Assembly: GCA_032716605.1 (NCBI GenBank)
Contig: CM064517.1
Span: forward strand, 20,865,276 to 20,929,275
From: Paralithodes platypus
Taxonomy: Eukaryota > Arthropoda > Malacostraca > Decapoda > Lithodidae
Reading direction: 5' to 3'
DNA: 64,000 nt
Shown: piece after piece, positions 33,241 through 44,580 of the stretch
How the letters are laid out: every line of letters begins with the position of its first letter
Position numbering within the stretch: the first letter of the stretch is position 1
The notes under the pieces: model-generated
The model's input: the letters and a program-made list of their open reading frames with translations, nothing else
Database searches by the model: none
Told to the model about the DNA's origin: nothing
Position numbers and translations under genes: made by a program

Positions 33241-33322
33241 GGCCTAGGCTATGTAGCCTAGTCTTTAACCCGGGAACTGCGGGAAGACTCTTAAGAGTTC
33301 CCCCGGCGGACTGCGGGAAGAC

Positions 33323-33993
33323 TTAACCCGTTGAGCCCCCGCTAGTTATAATATTTTGTTCACCCCAGTCCCAAGCCATTTTCACTTCTTATTTTTGTTT
33401 GCTAAAATGGAAGACAAGGATGAGAAATGAAAAAATAAAAAAATAACCTCGGATATTTTTTTTTTTGGGGGGGGGGGGCCTCAAAAAAATGTGTTGAGCC
33501 AAAATGGAAGAGAATGGTGAGAAATGAAGAAAAAACTAAAAAAAAACTCACCTTGGTCATTTGGGGGGCAGGGGGGGGGGGGGGGTCGAAAGTTCGTCTC
33601 CCCCCGCATGACCACCCGCCCGGGAGCACTAGGGTAAAAACTGAATATGTCATTGTACGGCATACATCCTAAGGAGTGTCTCACATAAATCTCAAGCCTC
33701 TAGCTCCCATACGACCGGAGTAATGAAGGTTCAAAGTGGCGGTGAACTAAGGGTGTAAAGTATCCCCACTAAGCCCACCACCACCAGCCGCGCGACTGTC
33801 TTGGCCCGCTCACACCTACCGGCCCGGCTCCCACACACACTACGGTACCTCCCCCTCCTATTCTCCCGCCATTTCCTACCTTACGAGCCACGTAACTGAT
33901 TTTAATATGTCGGACGCACATGATGCGTCGCTGGGAGTTGGTGATCAAACACTGCCGACGCATCACGTGCGACGCTGGGTCTCACTGGGTTAA
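33323..33993. mobile_element. piggyBac-type MITE family E
   Basis: TTAA at 33323-33326 and 33990-33993. Left end TTAACCCGTTGAGCCCCCGC; right end reads TTAACCCAGTGAGACCCAGC on the opposite strand. Contains G- and C-tracts and no transposase. Confidence 0.85.
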
Positions 33994-34018
33994 GAGTCAG
34001 AGAAAAAAAAACTCAACT

Positions 34019-34506
34019 TTAACCCTCCAGCCCCGGCTATGTATTATATATATATTCCCCGAAACCCGGGTGTTTTGGCCGAAAAACTTCTAGGCTAGGC
34101 TACCGTATATGTGTTAATCTGACTGCTTCCCGCATTCCCGCGCATCCCCAAGCGTAGCTGTGTTATTTACCTGTAGAATGGCATTAAGTAGAGCTCTCTA
34201 AGTCAACTGGTTGAGTTGTGATGATGATTTCATTGGAGATAACTTTATGGCCAAAACAGCCACTTTACACTACTTTTCGATACTTAACAACAACATACTG
34301 GCACACACGAACAAGCGACGCTCTCCTCCTTGTGACCGGAGATGCGGGGCGTCGGTCCAGCCGGCTGTTGTTTACATGCGTCGGACCGACGCCTCGCACA
34401 CGAAGCTCACAGGCTTTCAACCACTGGGCGTTCAAGAGCCCTTCCGGGTACCTGTTATATGCTTTTTTATGGGCGTTCAAGAGCCCTTCCGTGGTGAGAG
34501 GGTTAA
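34019..34506 (+). mobile_element. piggyBac-type MITE family D, copy 1
   Basis: TTAA at 34019-34022 and 34503-34506, ends TTAACCCTCCAGCCCCGGC and GTGGTGAGAGGGTTAA. It is 488 bp, exactly the length of the inverted copy at 57953-58440. Near the right end GGGCGTTCAAGAGCCCTTCC is present twice. Confidence 0.9.
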
Positions 34507-34913
34507 ACATTGAAAAAAAAAAAAAATTGCCCCTGGGCCATGCAAAATACCACTCCTCTACCTCCTCTCCTTCCCCACTTCCCTCCCCTCCTTCAGTTAT
34601 CACCTATTTTCCCTGTTATTTCCTTATTCTGAGGTATATTTTCGTGGGGGAAATTGGCGGGAAAGCAGGTTGCCTCACCCATACATTATGCAACTCCCGG
34701 CCTGTATCTCCGATTTTGACCAACCAAACGCTGTTTTCACTCGTTTTATTGTTGTAACAGGTTAATACCTTTATAATCAACCCATAATAGGCGCGTTAGG
34801 ATAAGTATTAATGCTATTTATGGTAAAATGAATATTTTAGTGATGGAAACAGCTCAAATACGTCAGCACAGGGAGAGGTGTCTAATTACCCCCATGCGCA
34901 CTTCATAGGTTAA

Positions 34914-35640
34914 AAGAAAAAAATACAGGTAACAGGAATTTTAGGTTAAATAGGCCTAGGCTTGGCATAGGCTAGACTAAAATCCAAAGGTACCGGTAGG
35001 TTACGAAACAAAATTTACGATAAAAATATATTAGGTTATACCTATAACCTAGGCTAGCCTAGGCCTATTCCCACAAGTAGGCTAGGCATCGTCATATCTG
35101 TAATCTAACCTCCAAGGCTAGGCCTAAATAACACTTACTTGGCTAGCCACTAGCCTAGGCTTAATTTCTTCCACTGTCCACCTACACAATCAGGGTGCCA
35201 AAACAGAAAATATCAAGTTCTGGATCACTTTTCTAAGCTTACAAGGATCAACTTGGTGCGGGGGGCACAGCCCCCTGCTACATAACAGGGGGTCCGGGGG
35301 GGCATAGCCCCCCGGTCGCCGGAGAAATTTTGAGATGTGAAGGTAAATATACGCACAATACATGCTCAAAATTTATTAAAAGGAATGAATAATATTGTAA
35401 GTAAAAGGGATGTTATGTATGTTTACTGGTGTTTAATCAGGATACTAGGGGAGCTGGCTGCCTGTAGGCTACTTCAGTCTCAAAGAGATTCACTTCAGGT
35501 CCACTAATATAGGCATTGAAAACAGGTTTTTAAATTATTCTTAGCAGTCCCTGTTTTAGTTTTGTAACTTTTGTCCAATAAAGATTTCATGTATATTTGT
35601 TGTTGCATTCCAAGAACTATTACATACCGGTACTTAATTA
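34914..35640. other. Spacer with GC palindromes
   Basis: GGGGGGCACAGCCCCC at 35259-35275 and GGGGGGGCATAGCCCCCC at 35295-35313 resemble the palindrome cores at 32.2, 32.9 and 38.1 kb. No gene is seen. Confidence 0.5.
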
Positions 35641-37530
35641 TTAGTAGGTTTAGGGATATTTCTTCGAGAGGCCGGTCTATATGATCTGTGCCCCATGAAT
35701 ATTCTTTCCTCTCACTTAAACAGTAGGCTACCATAGTGCGGTTGGGAATATGAACATGATTAGATTAATATCCAGTATTCGAGAATGGATAATAAGTCGT
35801 AGGCGTGTGCATAAACCTTTAACCGTCCTGGTGGTGTAATGGTTAAGGTGGCAAAAATATGTGTGTGATAACCCGGGTTCGAATCCCGGTGGATCATATA
35901 TACTTTAATTAATTTCATTGGTGGTGTGGTGGTGAGATTAATAAAAATAATATTATTAGTAGGTTTAGGGATATTTCTTCGAGAGGCCGGTCTATATGAT
36001 CTGTGCCCCATGAATATTCTTTCCTCTCACTTAAACAGTAGGCTACCATAGTGCGGTTGGGAATATGAACATGATTAGATTAATATCCAGTATTCGAGAA
36101 TGGATAATAAGTCGTAGGCGTGTGCATAAACCTTTAACCGTCCTGGTGGTGTAATGGTTAAGGTGGCAAAAATATGTGTGTGATAACCTGGGTTCGAATC
36201 CCGGTGGATCATATATACTTTAATTAATTTCATTGGTGGTGTGGTGGTGAGATTAATAAAAATAATATTATTAGTAGGTTTAGGGATATTTCTTCGAGAG
36301 GCCGGTCTATATGATCTGTGCCCCATGAATATTCTTTCCTCTCACTTAAACAGTAGGCTACCATAGTGCGGTTGGGAATATGAACATGATTAGATTAATA
36401 TCCAGTATTCGAGAATGGATAATAAGTCGTAGGCGTGTGCATAAACCTTTAACCGTCCTGGTGGTGTAATGGTTAAGGTGGCAAAAATATGTGTGTGATA
36501 ACCCGGGTTCGAATCCCGGTGGATCATATATACTTTAATTAATTTCATTGGTGGTGTGGTGGTGAGATTAATAAAAATAATATTATTAGTAGGTTTAGGG
36601 ATATTTTTTCGAGAGGCCGGTCTATATGATCTGTGCCCCATGAATATTCTTTCCTCTCACTTAAACAGTAGGCTACCATAGTGCGGTTGGGAATATGAAC
36701 ATGATTAGATTAATATCCAGTATTCGAGAATGGATAATAAGTCGTAGGCGTGTGCATAAACCTTTAACCGTCCTGGTGGTGTAATGGTTAAGGTGGCAAA
36801 AATATGTGTGTGATAACCCGGGTTCGAATCCCGGTGGATCATATATACTTTAATTAATTTCATTGGTGGTGTGGTGGTGAGATTAATAAAAATAATATTA
36901 TTAGTAGGTTTAGGGATATTTTTTCGAGAGGCCGGTCTATATGATCTGTGCCCCATGAATATTCTTTCCTCTCACTTAAACAGTAGGCTACCATAGTGCG
37001 GTTGGGAATATGAACATGATTAGATTAATATCCAGTATTCGAGAATGGATAATAAGTCGTAGGCGTGTGCATAAACCTTTAACCGTCCTGGTGGTGTAAT
37101 GGTTAAGGTGGCAAAAATATGTGTGTGATAACCCGGGTTCGAATCCCGGTGGATCATATATACTTTAATTAATTTCATTGGTGGTGTGGTGGTGAGATTA
37201 ATAAAAATAATATTATTAGTAGGTTTAGGGATATTTTTTCGAGAGGCCGGTCTATATGATCTGTGCCCCATGAATATTCTTTCCTCTCACTTAAACAGTA
37301 GGCTACCATAGTGCGGTTGGGAATATGAACATGATTAGATTAATATCCAGTATTCGAGAATGGATAATAAGTCGTAGGCGTGTGCATAAACCTTTAACCG
37401 TCCTGGTGGTGTAATGGTTAAGGTGGCAAAAATATGTGTGTGATAACCCGGGTTCGAATCCCGGTGGATCATATATACTTTAATTAATTTCATTGGTGGT
37501 GTGGTGGTGAGATTAATAAAAATAATATTA
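35641..37530 (+). repeat. Six tandem 315-bp units with tRNA-like segments
   Basis: TTAGTAGGTTTAGGGATATT begins units at 35641, 35956, 36271, 36586, 36901 and 37216; the array ends near 37530. Units differ at only a few bases, for example AACCTGGG against AACCCGGG in unit 2 and TTTCTTCG against TTTTTTCG after unit 3. The homogeneity indicates recent amplification or gene conversion. Confidence 0.95.
35825..35896 (+). ncRNA. tRNA-like A box/B box segment, unit 1
   Basis: TGGTGTAATGGTTAAGG fits the pol III A box and GGTTCGAATCC is a perfect B box in a CCGGG/CCCGG T-stem. The acceptor arms (GTCCTGG and TGGATCA) do not pair and no anticodon stem forms, so it is not a functional tRNA; a SINE head or tRNA-derived transcript is more likely. 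Equivalent segments start at 36140, 36455, 36770, 37085 and 37400. Confidence 0.6.
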
Positions 37531-37774
37531 TATCCTTTCATATGATACATGAGTTACTAGGCCTATAGAGTACTGGTTAAAATACATACCGGTACCAAGT
37601 TTCAAGAATAAACTTTGATTAGAACATTTGTTTGTCTATTATTTTCCCTGGGCCGAGTAAAAAAATACCAGGGTAGGCTATTCCCATCTCGGGTTAAGTC
37701 CTAACCTAACCTAACCTAACCCTAATATAATATAATATACCAGTATAATAAGTTATATCATAACTTAACATTAC

Positions 37775-37915
37775 CTGGGAAAGAGAGGACAGGGACCCTG
37801 GGTGACCCATAGCATGATAGCGCATTTTAAGACTGTTATTTCTCAGTAAATACTGGTTTCCGACATTCAATTAAACATCCTACAAGTTCTAACCAGTCCC
37901 CTGAACAGTTTTTAA
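37775..37915 (+). repeat. Dispersed repeat, inverted partner at 54026-54310
   Basis: TAGCGCATTTTAAGACTG and TTCTCAGTAAATACTGGTTT recur as reverse complements near 54040-54115; ACCTGGGAAAGAG and CAGGGACCCTGG also recur near 54290. Confidence 0.65.
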
Positions 37916-37965
37916 TAGGTTACTTGAGGATATTTTAACGGGACCATAGGTAAACATCTATCCTG

Positions 37966-37977
37966 TATATATATATA

Positions 37978-38037
<60 letters not shown>
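37966..38037. repeat. (TA)n microsatellite
   Basis: An almost pure TA run of about 70 bp directly precedes the GGGGGCATGCCCCC repeat. Confidence 0.95.
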
Positions 38038-38039
<2 letters not shown>

Positions 38040-38160
38040 CGCAACGGAGCGGCGAGCGCCAAAGGCGCGTGCTTTAAAGAGGTCAGGGGGCATGCCCCCC
38101 AGGAAATTTTTTGAGAATTGAGGTACTGTATCTAAAACAGCATATCCTGCAATCTATATA
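38035..38160 (+). repeat. Dispersed GGGGGCATGCCCCC repeat, copy 3
   Basis: AGCGCAACGGAGCGGCGAGC, AGGTCAGGGGGCATGCCCCC and TATCCTGCAATCTA match copies at 32188 and 32835. Confidence 0.8.
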
Positions 38161-38321
38161 TCTTGTATATCTCAAAAGTAGCATAGGCTAGGTTAGCCTA
38201 GCTGCCTAGCCTAGCCTTACAAAAAAACAAAAACAGGAATGTTGGTCTAGGCTAAGTTTAATATACACTTCCCAGGTCATTTTAACAGTGTTACAGTTCT
38301 ATTGCTTCTATATATCATATA

Positions 38322-40981
38322 CACTCAACCCTCAGCTATCACGCACTTAGCTATCGCGTTCCACAGCTATCGCCTGCTCCCCAAAAGCTGTCAGACCATG
38401 GCTTTCACGCCTATGAGCTGGCTATCACGCACCAAATGTGGCCAAAAATACAACAAAATTGGAAATTCCCGGGCTTGGGAATTCCCAGGCGGGCGGCAAG
38501 CATACGTTTACGATACTCGCTCCCTGATTGGGCGTGACTCATGGGAAGCAAGCGCTGTGATTGGCCGCCACCCATCCTCCTACCCTCCCGCCATACTTAC
38601 AATTTCTCAGTCTTACTTGTACCCCCATTGTTGTCTGGTGAAAACTGTGAAGTGTTTTTATACCTGTGAACAATGGCTACTAACCCACCCCAACGGCCAC
38701 CGAATCCCCCTACCTTCTCTCAGCGTAATGTGACCGCACCAAATCGAGACATTAAGAAGAGAAAGAACCTTACGTATGCTCAGAAACAGGAAATTGTGGA
38801 CTTAATAGGCAAGGGTGAAACAAAAAGGAGTGTGGCAAAGAAGTTTGGAGTGAATGAATCGACAGTGAGGGGGATTTATCAAAAGCGAGAAAACATAAAG
38901 AGTCACATGAAACTTGCCCCATCAATTGCTGCATCGAATGCCTTTCGAAGTTCTAATAAAGTGCTACTTAAGACGGAACAAGTGTTGGGGCGATACTTGA
39001 ATAAGCAGGCAAAGCGGAACTTGCCCGTGGACACACGTGAGATTACGGTCACAGCCAAGGAGATTTATCAAAGTGTGGCTCGTAAGCTTGGTGTGGATAA
39101 CCCCCAAGCATTTCAGACTTCCAAAGGGTGGGTTAGCAAGTTCATGAGCCGCCATACAATTAAGAGTGTTAAAGTATCGGGTGAGGCGGCTAGTGGGGAC
39201 AGGCCTGCCGCTCGTGCATATCCAGAGGCCCTGAAAAACATCATAGAAGCGGGACAATACACTCCAGACCAAATATTTAACATGGACGAAACAAACTTCT
39301 ATTGGAAGACAATGCCCAAACGTACATTTATCACCAACAAGTCAGCCAAAATTAGGGGTAGAAAGGCGATAAAAGAACGCTTCACCCTGCTCTTCGCCAT
39401 GAATGCTTCAGGTAGCTGCTGCTTGAAACCTACCATCATTCATCGCGCCAAGAGGCCTAGGGCTTACAAGGGCATGATATGAACAAGCTAAATGTCCACT
39501 GGCTATCTTCCAAGAAAGGATACATGTCTGCCAAGCTCTCCCTGGACTGGTTTAAGGAAGCATTCGTCGCGGAAGTTAAGGAGTACTGCAAGGCCAAGAA
39601 CGTTAGATTTAACATTCTACTCCTGCTGGATAATGCCCCTGGCCATTCACCCCTTATGAGGACGGAGAACCCTAACGTGAAAGTGGAATTCTTGCCTCCC
39701 AACACAACCTCCCTAATCCAGCCCCTCGACCAGAGGTGATTGCGGTAGTGAAGGCTGCATATTCTCGACGGCAGTTTCGTCAGATGCGGCAGGCAACACA
39801 AGACAATCAACTTATTCAGCAGTTGGTGGATAGTGAGGATGAAGGAGAGGACGAGGAAGCTGAAGCAAATACCGAATCTGAAAAAAATGTGATTCGGTAT
39901 TGGAAGAATTACAATGTCAAAAAGGCAATAGACTTGGTGGTAGATTGCTGGAAGAATGTAACCCCGGCTACAATCAACCATGCATGGCGCAACATTTTGG
40001 AGGGTCTACCAGAGGACAGGCAGGTAATAGTGGCAGGTGAGCTGCAGTCAGTGGATGCAGAGTTAGAGGCAGCAGCAGAGGAGGCAAGAGGGATCGCTGG
40101 CCGTGGTTTTGCAGAGACAACTGGCGAGGATATCAGGGAAATGTTGAGGCCAGCAAATGTTACAGCAGAAGACCTACTCCAGGAGGACGAAGAAGGACAG
40201 GATAGTGCAGAAGATGAAGAGAATGTTGAAACACAAATGGACGGCATTCCCATGAGCGACATAAAACTCCTCATAGAGTTAGGTGGACAGATGCGGCATA
40301 TTATTGAGCAAGATTCAAACGTGAACAGTGAAACAGGGACATCCTTACTTAATCAGGTCTTGGCAGGTTATGAGGATAGGTACCACGCCCATATCAACTC
40401 TCTCCAGCAACGCCAGATCACAGACTTCTTTCGTGGTTGGCCAGGCCCCTCCGACCACCCTCAACCAGGCCCCTCCGACCACCCTCAACCGGGCCCCTCC
40501 GGTGAGCCTCGACCGGGCCCCTCCGGTGAGCCTCGACCACGGCAACAAATCGATGAACAGCCTTTACTTACGGCACTTGAATTGGATACAGTGGATGATG
40601 ACACTTCAGAATTTGAAGGATTTGATGTTGAAGGGATACTGAACGAGATAGAGCAACGTAGGAGTGGCCAATAATTCGCCACCCCTAGCCTCGGAACCCA
40701 ACCCACCTAAATCCCTCAACACACCTAAAAAGGTAAATGTGATGGTGTAATATGTTCTTATATTTACTTTTATAATGTTTCTTATAATTATTATTATGTT
40801 ATGTTAGTGTTCAGTGGAAATTATTAGGTAAAAATAGCAAAATACGAAAAATAGTTGTCAAATTCGGCACCCAGGCACCAATTAGAATTATTCCCATTAG
40901 TTCATCAGTATGGCTATCGCGGTTACGGCTACCGCGCGGCTATAGCTGCACCAATTAGGAGCAATAGCTGAGGGTTGAGTG
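38322..40981 (+). mobile_element. Tigger/pogo-like DNA transposon, 2.66 kb
   Basis: TIRs: CACTCAACCCTCAGCTATC at the left end, and the right end reads CACTCAACCCTCAGCTATTG on the opposite strand (18 of 19). TA duplications at 38320-38321 and 40982-40983. GCTATCGCG-like motifs recur in both subterminal regions. It inserted in an arm of a larger inverted repeat. Confidence 0.93.
38673..40674 (+). pseudogene. Tigger/pogo-type transposase (two frameshifts)
   Basis: A pogo/CENP-B-like transposase in three frames. Residues about 25-80 are an HTH of the CENP-B N-terminal type (LTYAQKQEIVDLIGKG, RSVAKKFGVNESTVRGI). A second CENP-B-type HTH follows (EIYQSVARKLGV, FQTSKGWVSKFMSRH). The DDE core has IFNMDETNFYWKTMP, then LLLLDNAPGHSP after a frame change near 39470, then TTSLIQPLDQ before a second break at about 39738. 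The C-terminal frame (39736-40674) is acidic and has a (GPSDHPQP)-type repeat near 40440-40540. All three acidic residues are recognisable. Two single-base frame changes make this copy inactive. Confidence 0.92.
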
Positions 40982-40983
40982 TA

Positions 40984-41955
40984 ATACACCATAGAGTACG
41001 TTTTTAATAACTAGAAAAAAAGGTCATCTTATAAATAATTACCTTAATAATTAATTGAGGACCTTCGCCGTTCCCGGGTTAAGAGGTGGGGGCTCTGAGT
41101 CTTAGCCTACCAGAATCAGATTCCCAGAAATAATGAGAAATTCTCAGTAACGCACAGTAACACTAAAACACAGATCTGAAACAATGGGGGTCTTCTGGAA
41201 TCTGGTCACTGTGCCCGCACTGATGTAACACTATTTTCAGCATACACACGAATATCACTAGTCAGGCAATAGTCTCCAATATCTAGGTGATTTCGGCCTT
41301 ATATAGACCTATGTAAACACTACTAAAGTCTATGACAGTTTAAAGCACACACAAATGCTATTACAATTACTGTCTACACGAACTGTTCAGCAATATGGCG
41401 AGACTGGGGTCAGAGAATATTGTTGGAACTGGACTAGAATGAAATGATAAATGATACTTATAACTTATCATTTCACGCAAACATCGCTCTTGAGTCTCTG
41501 ATAGCCTTCAGTTTTAAGGCTATAAATCCTTAGTTTATAGATCACATTAACGTTTGTATGCATGAATGATGTCTATAGACCTTACAGCTTCCGTATTTGA
41601 TATTATTATTGATACAAAACCCTTATTAAAACTTATATGGTGCTATGCGTGATGCGATATTTCTGTACGTGCTTCTCGATATTCGAGGACATGTTTGTTT
41701 ACATCAGTCAACATTATATAGATGCCATTTATTTGAGGCGAAATTCATTTAATATGTCAATGTTTACCATTTTAAAATAATTATATATTAATAAAATCTA
41801 TTTAGAGAAACTTGTAATGCATTCTTACATTATTATATGACACATACATTATTTTTACAAGCGTTGATATTTCGGGAAAGAATATTGGCCTTCTTTTTAA
41901 TCTGCCATTGGCTGCTTATACAAGGCGCCAATTTTAAATAACCATATATAAAAGT
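40984..41955 (+). repeat. Long dispersed repeat R-B, left inverted copy
   Basis: Pairs in inverse orientation with 50665-51705: ATACACCATAGA, AAGGTCATCTTATAAATAAT, GGACCTTCGCCGTTCCCGGG and CCCCCACCTCTTAACCCGGG (on the opposite strand) are shared, down to GGCGCCAATTTTAAATAACC. The match continues across the Tigger insertion to TATTGCTTCTATA at 38300. A diverged third copy is at 57180-57500. Confidence 0.85.
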
Positions 41956-42785
41956 GTATTAAGATAGGCCTAATTTAATACAACACCTATCATTAGGGAA
42001 AGCCTATCCAGCCTACTGTTTGACTGGAAAGTTGCCCAAATGAAAATGATTTGGAGATACGAATTAGTACAGCAATTTTAATTATGCATTTATAATAGTC
42101 AATTAAATTTGGTAAGTAGCCTATGTTTATATATTTCAAAATTGCAGCCTCTAGTGCAGAAACTATAAGGTCAAACATTCCCTAAATCGAAATAGTCTAA
42201 CAAGTTCTAATAGTTAAAGAAGCCTAATGTTCTTTTAATTTTCATTATGGATGGGTGGATAATATATGCAGGTAGGAGAAGGATACTTTAACTGTAGGCT
42301 TATTTCTTACCGATTCTCCACCTTACTGATGCTGGAGCCTGGATATTCGTTGCGATGAAAAACCTTCCTCTCCAGCGTTCTTCCTGGAATAATCTTGGCC
42401 ATTTCATAATCACAAACAGCATGAATTCTCAACTAGATTTCAATCAATTTCCCTTCGGAATTAGTGTACTGTATAACTGTATTCCATAAGTTAGACAGTC
42501 ATGAATGACTACTACCTATTCAAGAAGTGGCAAGACCAAACATTAAATCTATATTATTATTATTATTATTGTTATTTTTATTGGCATCGAAGTATAAACA
42601 TCATCTATGAGTATCTGTGAGAGAGATGCCATTCCATTCTATGTGTCACACAATTTTTGGACTTATATACCTCGGTCTTCGAAGGTATAATACTTACCAT
42701 AACATATATTGCAATTAATGTGCGGAAAAGTAAGGTTATGTAATGTTTGACAGGCTAAGGTTGGTAACTTCGGAGAGGTATCCTG
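41956..42785. other. AT-rich spacer without recognised features
   Basis: Only a (TTA)n run near 42551-42568 was noted. Confidence 0.45.
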
Positions 42786-42787
42786 AC

Positions 42788-42868
42788 CAGGATTCGAACC
42801 CACTCACTCAGGTATGTTTGTGAGAGTTGGGCACCGTATTCACTCGACCATGAGCGACAGTAGCATTA
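42788..42868 (-). repeat. tRNA-derived SINE head, copy 1
   Basis: On the minus strand an A-box-like TGGTCGAGTGAATACGG is followed by the B box GGTTCGAATCC. A second, inverted copy lies 200 bp downstream. Confidence 0.65.
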
Positions 42869-43064
42869 GATTTGTCATCAGAGAGGTTCCATATTAGTAC
42901 CAGGACGATTAAAATTGTATCACTTAGCCAAGTTGGCAGGGGCAGGGGGGAATGTGTAAAATAGTCATTGTTGAAGTCAAGTAAACTCGTCATGTGTATG
43001 AAGGCATAAAACTCTTCAACACTATAACCTGGTTCTCCAAATATGAACTAAGGTTGGTTCCCTT

Positions 43065-43148
43065 GTATCAGCTCATGGTTGAGTAAATATGGTGCCCAAC
43101 TTTCACAAACATACCTGAGTGAGTAGGTTTGAATCCTAAACAGTAATG
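43065..43148 (+). repeat. tRNA-derived SINE head, copy 2
   Basis: TGGTTGAGTAAATATGGTGC and ACATACCTGAGTGAGTAGG repeat copy 1 on the plus strand; the B box is decayed to GGTTTGAATCC. Confidence 0.65.
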
Positions 43149-43275
43149 TTTTGGCCTTTAAAACAGCGTTGCTCACCTGGTAGGGCCGCCAATCGGTAGC
43201 GCATGACACGCCAGTGCTTACCTATGAATTGGTTTCTTGTGTGGTCCCCACCTATTAAGACGTGTCAGCCTAAAT

Positions 43276-43630
43276 GTTCTCTATACCCGTGTGTCTGTCG
43301 TACCGTGATTTGAATGTGGCTATCGTGGGCGCAGTTACTATCCCGTCTGGGAGTGAGTTTCAGTCATCGATCACCCGGATCGCAAACCAGTTCCCTTTTA
43401 GTTTTGTTCTCCAGTGGTCCGGTTTCGCTAGTTTCAGTGAATGTCCTCTCAGATTGTTTGTGTTGAGGCAAAAGAATCTGGCGTAAGGGATGTCGTCGAA
43501 GCCATGCATTAGCTTGTAGGTTTCGATCATATCACCTCTTTTTCTCCGGTCACTGAGTGTCTGCAGTCCCGGTCGCTGACATCTCTCCTCGTAGGGCAGG
43601 TGTGTTAGTTTTCAGATGCAACATTTGATG
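43276..43630 (-). pseudogene. CR1-like LINE ORF2 C-terminal relic
   Basis: The minus strand reads RRKRGDMIETYKLMHG, NLRGHSLKL and NSLPDGIVTAPTIATFKSR in one frame with a stop before NSLP. These are C-terminal landmarks of CR1-like ORF2 proteins. The RT core is absent and at least one stop is present, so this is an old 5'-truncated copy. Confidence 0.75.
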
Positions 43631-43729
43631 TACTGGAGATGCTTGACAATGGGGTGACTGGTAGTGTGTGTCGGATAATATGATGGGGTATCAGGGGTTG
43701 AGATGTTGCTTAAAAATGGGAAAGGGGAT

Positions 43730-44580
43730 TTTATAGGTTGAAGAGTGAGTTGTGGAGGTGTTGGGTCAATTTAGATTTGAATTGAGCAAGGGAGGGGGAA
43801 TCAACTATTTCAGCTGGTAGGGAGTTCCACTGATGGATTATACAACAGGAGTGGTAATGGGCTGGTCTATCAGAGTGAGAATTGAGCGATCTCTGCCATA
43901 CCCATAGCTTACTCCGACTGTTCCTTTTACTTATATTTTCTAGATCTCAAGTGACGGCGTCTCTTCCGTGGATTGACCTCCCAATCTACCAAGATTGGAA
44001 GCCAAAGCGTCACATTTTTCCTTTGCCCCTCGACTTTCTCTTCATAATTGCTGAGGGGCACAGGGCCCTGGGTGGGGCTTTGATTTCCCGGGCGTTTCCG
44101 CACCCTCCTCAGCTCCCCGCCATGGAGTGGCTTCGGTCACCCAGGCTTTATTGTGGTCGGCAGGGAGGGATCTGTGGGGGCGCTCGGTTATGGCCTTGGC
44201 CTTGCTCGGGGCCTTGGGGCTGTTCGGCCAGGCAGCTTGGGGAACAACAACAACAACAACAGGAGAAAAACCTTTTTCTTGCTTCGGTTTCTGTGTGGGG
44301 AACAAAGATCTTGTATTTATGACCTCTTACTCCTTGGTGGGGTGACATAGTGAACAGGTCATGGTGTTTAATGGGCGAGAGATTATGGAATATTTTGTAA
44401 CACTGAATAAGGTCGGTCCTCAACAATCTGCCTTTAATTGAAAACAGGTTTAAGGTAGAGAGACGGTCATGATAAGTGAGACTTGAGTGGTTGGTTGCTT
44501 GTTTCGTCCACCGACGTTGAACAGACTCTAGAAGATTAAGATCGCCTTGAAGGCTTGAAAACCAGTATTCCAAACAGGAG
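43730..44580 (-). pseudogene. LINE ORF2 C-terminal relic with internal insertion
   Basis: On the minus strand 44573-44264 encodes DLNLLESVQRRWTKQ, LSTLNLFSIKGRLLRTDLIQ and GVRGHKYKIFVPHTETEARK. The frame is interrupted at about 44262 by a (GTT)n run and unrelated GC-rich sequence (43910-44260), and resumes at about 43895 with IIHQWNSLPAEIVDSPSLAQF. The insertion ends in (AAC)n on the plus strand, like a retroposon tail. The RT core is missing. It lies next to, and has the same orientation as, the relic at 43276-43630, but differs in sequence. Confidence 0.7.

Larger units (their letters stand above)
33265..34913 (+). mobile_element. piggyBac-type MITE family A, copy 5, with two nested TTAA insertions
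   Basis: TTAA at 33265-33268 and 34910-34913, with ends CCCGGGAACTGCGGGAAGAC and CATGCGCACTTCATAGG. Family A sequence is interrupted twice, at 33323-33993 and 34019-34506, each time at a TTAA. Removing them restores the usual order of CCCCGGCGGACTGCGGGAAG, GAGTCAGAGAAAAA, and AAACATTGAAAA. Confidence 0.9.

Noticed and set aside
34211..34757. 100- and 179-codon ORFs in MITE D and A
   Set aside because: They cross the MITE D border into MITE A; the similar frames at 57802-58248 cross into a LINE. No conserved protein signature.
35760..37271. Repeated 83-codon minus-strand ORFs
   Set aside because: They are the complement of the 315-bp tandem units and repeat only because the DNA does.
35825..37471. 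Six functional tRNA genes
   Set aside because: A and B boxes fit, but acceptor stem ends GTCCTGG and TGGATCA do not pair and no anticodon stem forms.
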